Shown here: in pieces, positions 61,560-64,000 of the stretch
Position numbering within the stretch: the stretch's first letter is position 1
How the letters are laid out: every line of letters starts with the position of its first letter
Assembly (NCBI GenBank): GCA_907165065.1
Contig: OU015543.1
Coordinates: 8,311,501-8,375,500 of the forward strand
Length of the DNA: 64,000 bases
From: Caprimulgus europaeus
Lineage: Eukaryota; Chordata; Aves; Caprimulgiformes; Caprimulgidae
Direction: 5' to 3'
The notes under the pieces: model-generated
What the model was told of the DNA's origin: nothing
The model's input: only the letters and a program-made list of their open reading frames with translations
Databases searched by the model: none
Program-made: the position numbers and the translations under genes

Positions 61560-62299
61560 TGTTGAGAAATTAAGGGAACTAATTAGTGGAATCAACTGCA
61601 CTGAAGAGCTGAGGAGTTGAATGTGATGTGAACTGGATTCCAAAACTAGCTGGAACATGCAGGAGGATGAACCCTGAAGGGAAACACTCCAAACCCAGTG
61701 GGATAACCCAAACACATGGGGGGAGTTCACTGAGAGCAGACAATGGCAGAGGGTCTGATCAGCAAGAGGGAGTTCAGTTCACATGCTACCAGGGATTGAA
61801 ATCAGATGTCTGGAAGGGAACCACCACAGGGAATGACCACCTGTGATGCTCTTTGAGGGACCCCATCACCCTCGACACAAAGCTGACTAAGCAGCTCATG
61901 CAGCAGGTCCTGAACAGCTGTCATGCTAGTGACTTGTTTGGTCCAGCAGTTCTGGACCTGCTTTATAAGCTATTGTGTCAACTTTGCCACAAGGGCAGCA
62001 TCAGAGAAGAGTGGTGGGGCAGAAAAGTGAAGGCAGTGTTTGCCTCAGTCATCCGATTTTAATTTGCTGAGGTTAGGAAATGTAGGGGTAGAATATTTCT
62101 CATTCTAAAGTAAAAAGTAAAGTTGTGAATTAGACTTTGAAAAGGAAATTAAACAGATGGCAGAAGGTTTCGGCTAGTTAAATACAAAAGACAAAAAGAG
62201 GAGAAATGTGGTCATTATGTGTAGTAAGAATGGGGTTGAGATTAGACCAGTCTACATATGGTCTAAAAAAGAGTTAAAAACACTTTGCCTACATTTTCA
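61560..62299 (+). mobile_element. possible 5' part of decayed CR1/L3-like LINE
   Basis: AAGGGAACTAATTAGTGGAA then TCAACTGCACTGAAGAGCTG near 61572 resembles, from memory, the region between endonuclease and reverse transcriptase in amniote CR1-type ORF2. The rest to 62299 is not clearly LINE and may be interrupted by other sequence. It is listed separately from the better supported part that follows. Confidence 0.3.
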
Positions 62300-63480
62300 G
62301 TAGAGATGATCATATTGAACAGCGAGGCAAAGACAGGATTTCTAGTAGGCACGTACACACGGGAATGAAAATTATCACATGTAAGACAGAAGGAAAAGCT
62401 TAAAGAATTCAGTGTGCTTAGCTCAAGGTACACTGGCAGATTTTCATCCTAGGATTTGGAAAGAACTGGCACATTAAAGGAGCTCAGCTTAACCTCCTAT
62501 TTCTCTTTGATGACTGATTTTTTTTCCTAGACAAATGAAATACAGGTGATTTACTCTATCCAGACTTGAGTGAAGACTCTGATACTATACCCCATGGGAA
62601 ATTACTAGTTGAATTTGAGAAGATGGGGATTAGTGTGGATGGCGAATGCAGAACTGCTAAAGCAAATGACAAGGAGCTCAGTGGAAAGGAGAAATGCCCG
62701 ACAGAGGCAGTTAATAAGTGGAACTCCTCAAGGGTCAATCTTGAGCCCAGTCTTACTTGTTTCATTAATGACTCTGGCACAGCAGTAGGAATGTAGTAAA
62801 GAAATCTGCTGAGGACACAGGCTTTGTTAATATAGAGGAGGATCAAAACATCAATCAGCAATAACTGAATGACAGAATTTGTCTGAAAGAGAATAGACAA
62901 TGTATAAAGACATGTAGTTAGAAATTAATAACTAAAATATCACATTACTCACTTGAGAATGACAAAAGCAGGGTGGTGGAAAAAAAAAAACCATAGAAAA
63001 TTACTTGCTCCAAGGGATAACTGTGAGCCACCGATCTGATATGGAAGAGCAAACACAATCCTAGAAGATACAGGTTCACTCATGTTCAGGGAAGATTAGC
63101 AGGTACAGAGAAGGGCACTGAGAAAGATCAGAGGGTTTAAAACAAGAGAAGACTAGAAGAGCTTCATTTGTTTAGTTTCTCAAAACAAAGACTAGAGGAG
63201 ATAGGATTGTTTTCAGTAAATACGTGTGATAGGTAAAGATCAGAGGTAAAAGGGAATTGTTTAAACTCAATTACGATGCTGGCACAAGAACAAATGATAT
63301 TAAGGCTGGAAATTTAAAATGAAGTGCTGGAATAGCCTGCCAAAAAGCACGATATGATGTAATTGACTGTAATAGTGGGAGACTGGATCAGTAACCCAGA
63401 GCCTTGTGTTCCTAGATAACTTTTTTACAGGAAGGGAGTCAGCCATGGTGATGGGGTTACATGCAGGGAATTGAAAGGAA
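62300..63480 (+). mobile_element. decayed CR1/L3-like LINE, RT to 3' region
   Basis: A degraded non-LTR retrotransposon in sense orientation. Reverse-transcriptase landmarks appear in different frames. A DTIPHGKLLVEFEKMGI-like stretch starts near 62578, and GTPQGSILSPVL (the PQG block) is encoded at 62720-62755. FINDSGTAVG is at 62761-62790. SAEDT at 62805-62819 stands where the catalytic ADD motif belongs, with the first Asp changed to Glu. Downstream, GGGCACTGAGAAAGATCAGA (63113-63132), ACAAGAACAAATGATAT (63285-63301) and GGAATAGCCTGCCAAAAAG (63329-63347) match the usual CR1-type 3' segments. Several frameshifts and stops make it inactive. It is older than the two short CR1 copies. Confidence 0.7.
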
Positions 63481-63806
63481 CAGCCTAGACCAACACCACA
63501 GATGTGTTCCCAGAGATGGAGCAGTGCGGTCAGTGACTGAGACTTACATTGCCCCTACCAAGTACTCATCTCTTTTTTATAAAGAAAGCTAAGGCAAACT
63601 GCCTGCTGTGAAGTGCCTGCTGTATTATATAAATAGTGCCACTAAAACATTTTACTCTGGGTTTGAGCTCTTAACTTTTTACCCAAAAATGTCACCATCT
63701 TTTCCCTTCCAAGCTTGAGTCTACATGTTTGAAACAGCAGGTTCAGGAACTGCTGTCCTGCTTCTGGCAGTGACGTTGCTTTGCCTCCATGCTCCCTGGC
63801 TCTCAC
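63481..63806. other. unique sequence
   Basis: No feature is recognised. The minus-strand open frame here is the continuation of the candidate exon at the right edge past its donor. Confidence 0.35.
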
Positions 63807-63969
63807 CTGGGAGCTGGAAGCCAGCAATGCCCTCAGCTCCTGGGCCCTTTCCTCTTCTGATGTTCCATCAGTCAAAATGTCAGCCAAGGGATGACGCTGT
63901 ACATCATCAAAGAGAAACGTGCAGTAGGCAGGGTTTGGCAAAGTGGGTTCTGGCCTCCAACAAGCACGT
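63807..63969 (-). CDS. candidate coding exon near window edge, unknown gene
   Basis: A minus-strand segment of 163 bp ends at a perfect donor, TCCCAG|GTGAGA. The frame (54 codons after one leading base) is preceded by an in-frame TAA, so the exon must start after it. The best acceptor I see is TTCATTAAAG, with a weak pyrimidine tract. The peptide looks protein-like: YCTFLFDDVQRHPLADIL is followed by an acidic, helical EEERAQELRALLASS. No family was recognised. The acceptor choice is uncertain and an alternative start inside the segment is possible. Confidence 0.32.
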
Positions 63970-64000
63970 CTTTAATGAAACTTGTAGACAGATCCATGCC

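Overview
The window looks like nuclear DNA from a bird. The strongest sign is two CR1 LINE copies of one subfamily, with the avian-type CR1 3' untranslated region and a terminal ATTCTATG-like motif. Recognisable repeat content is low, older CR1/L3-like remnants are present, and there are micro- and minisatellites. I see no bacterial, organellar or viral gene organisation, no rRNA or tRNA gene, and no intact protein-coding gene. The window is best read as intergenic or intronic DNA.

Layout. Positions 1-8100 hold an 11-copy, 29-bp minisatellite (618-936) and unique sequence with one well-bounded candidate exon on the minus strand (2962-3202). A 5'-truncated CR1 lies at 8110-8847 (+), followed by an AT-rich block to about 9700. 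From 9.8 to 22 kb the sequence is mostly unique. It carries paired AP-1 / NF-E2-type sites (12.9, 15.3 and 21.1 kb), a poly(G)/GA purine tract (14.9 kb), a 22-bp triplet repeat (17.3 kb), a TA/CACATA microsatellite (18.1 kb) and fragments of old amniote repeats, including a CR1/L3-like 3' end at 21.5 kb. From 22 to 36 kb there are pyrimidine tracts, short degenerate tandem repeats, two related copies of an old dispersed element (32.6 and 33.6 kb) and a GC-rich pocket (35.7 kb). A 99-bp minus-strand candidate exon sits at 36.1 kb.

From 36 to 58 kb the sequence is largely unique. It includes a perfect 26-bp inverted repeat with a 5-nt loop (49052-49108) and several exon-like segments with good splice signals on the plus strand (39.2, 49.7 and 52.2 kb). 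A pyrimidine-rich stretch lies at 54.5-54.8 kb. The last 6 kb hold a minus-strand CR1 (58026-58482), a large plus-strand exon-like segment (59464-59718), a decayed 1-2 kb LINE with recognisable reverse-transcriptase motifs (about 61.5-63.5 kb) and a minus-strand candidate exon at the right edge (63807-63969).

No genes can be shown to work together here. The exon-like segments rest only on open frame and splice consensus. They lie on both strands and none matched a protein family I recognise, so they are hypotheses. The clearest unusual structure is the perfect hairpin at 49.05 kb, whose nested direct repeats suggest a template-switch origin. The most interesting regulatory signal is the tandem pair of full NF-E2/MARE consensus sites at 15.28 kb.
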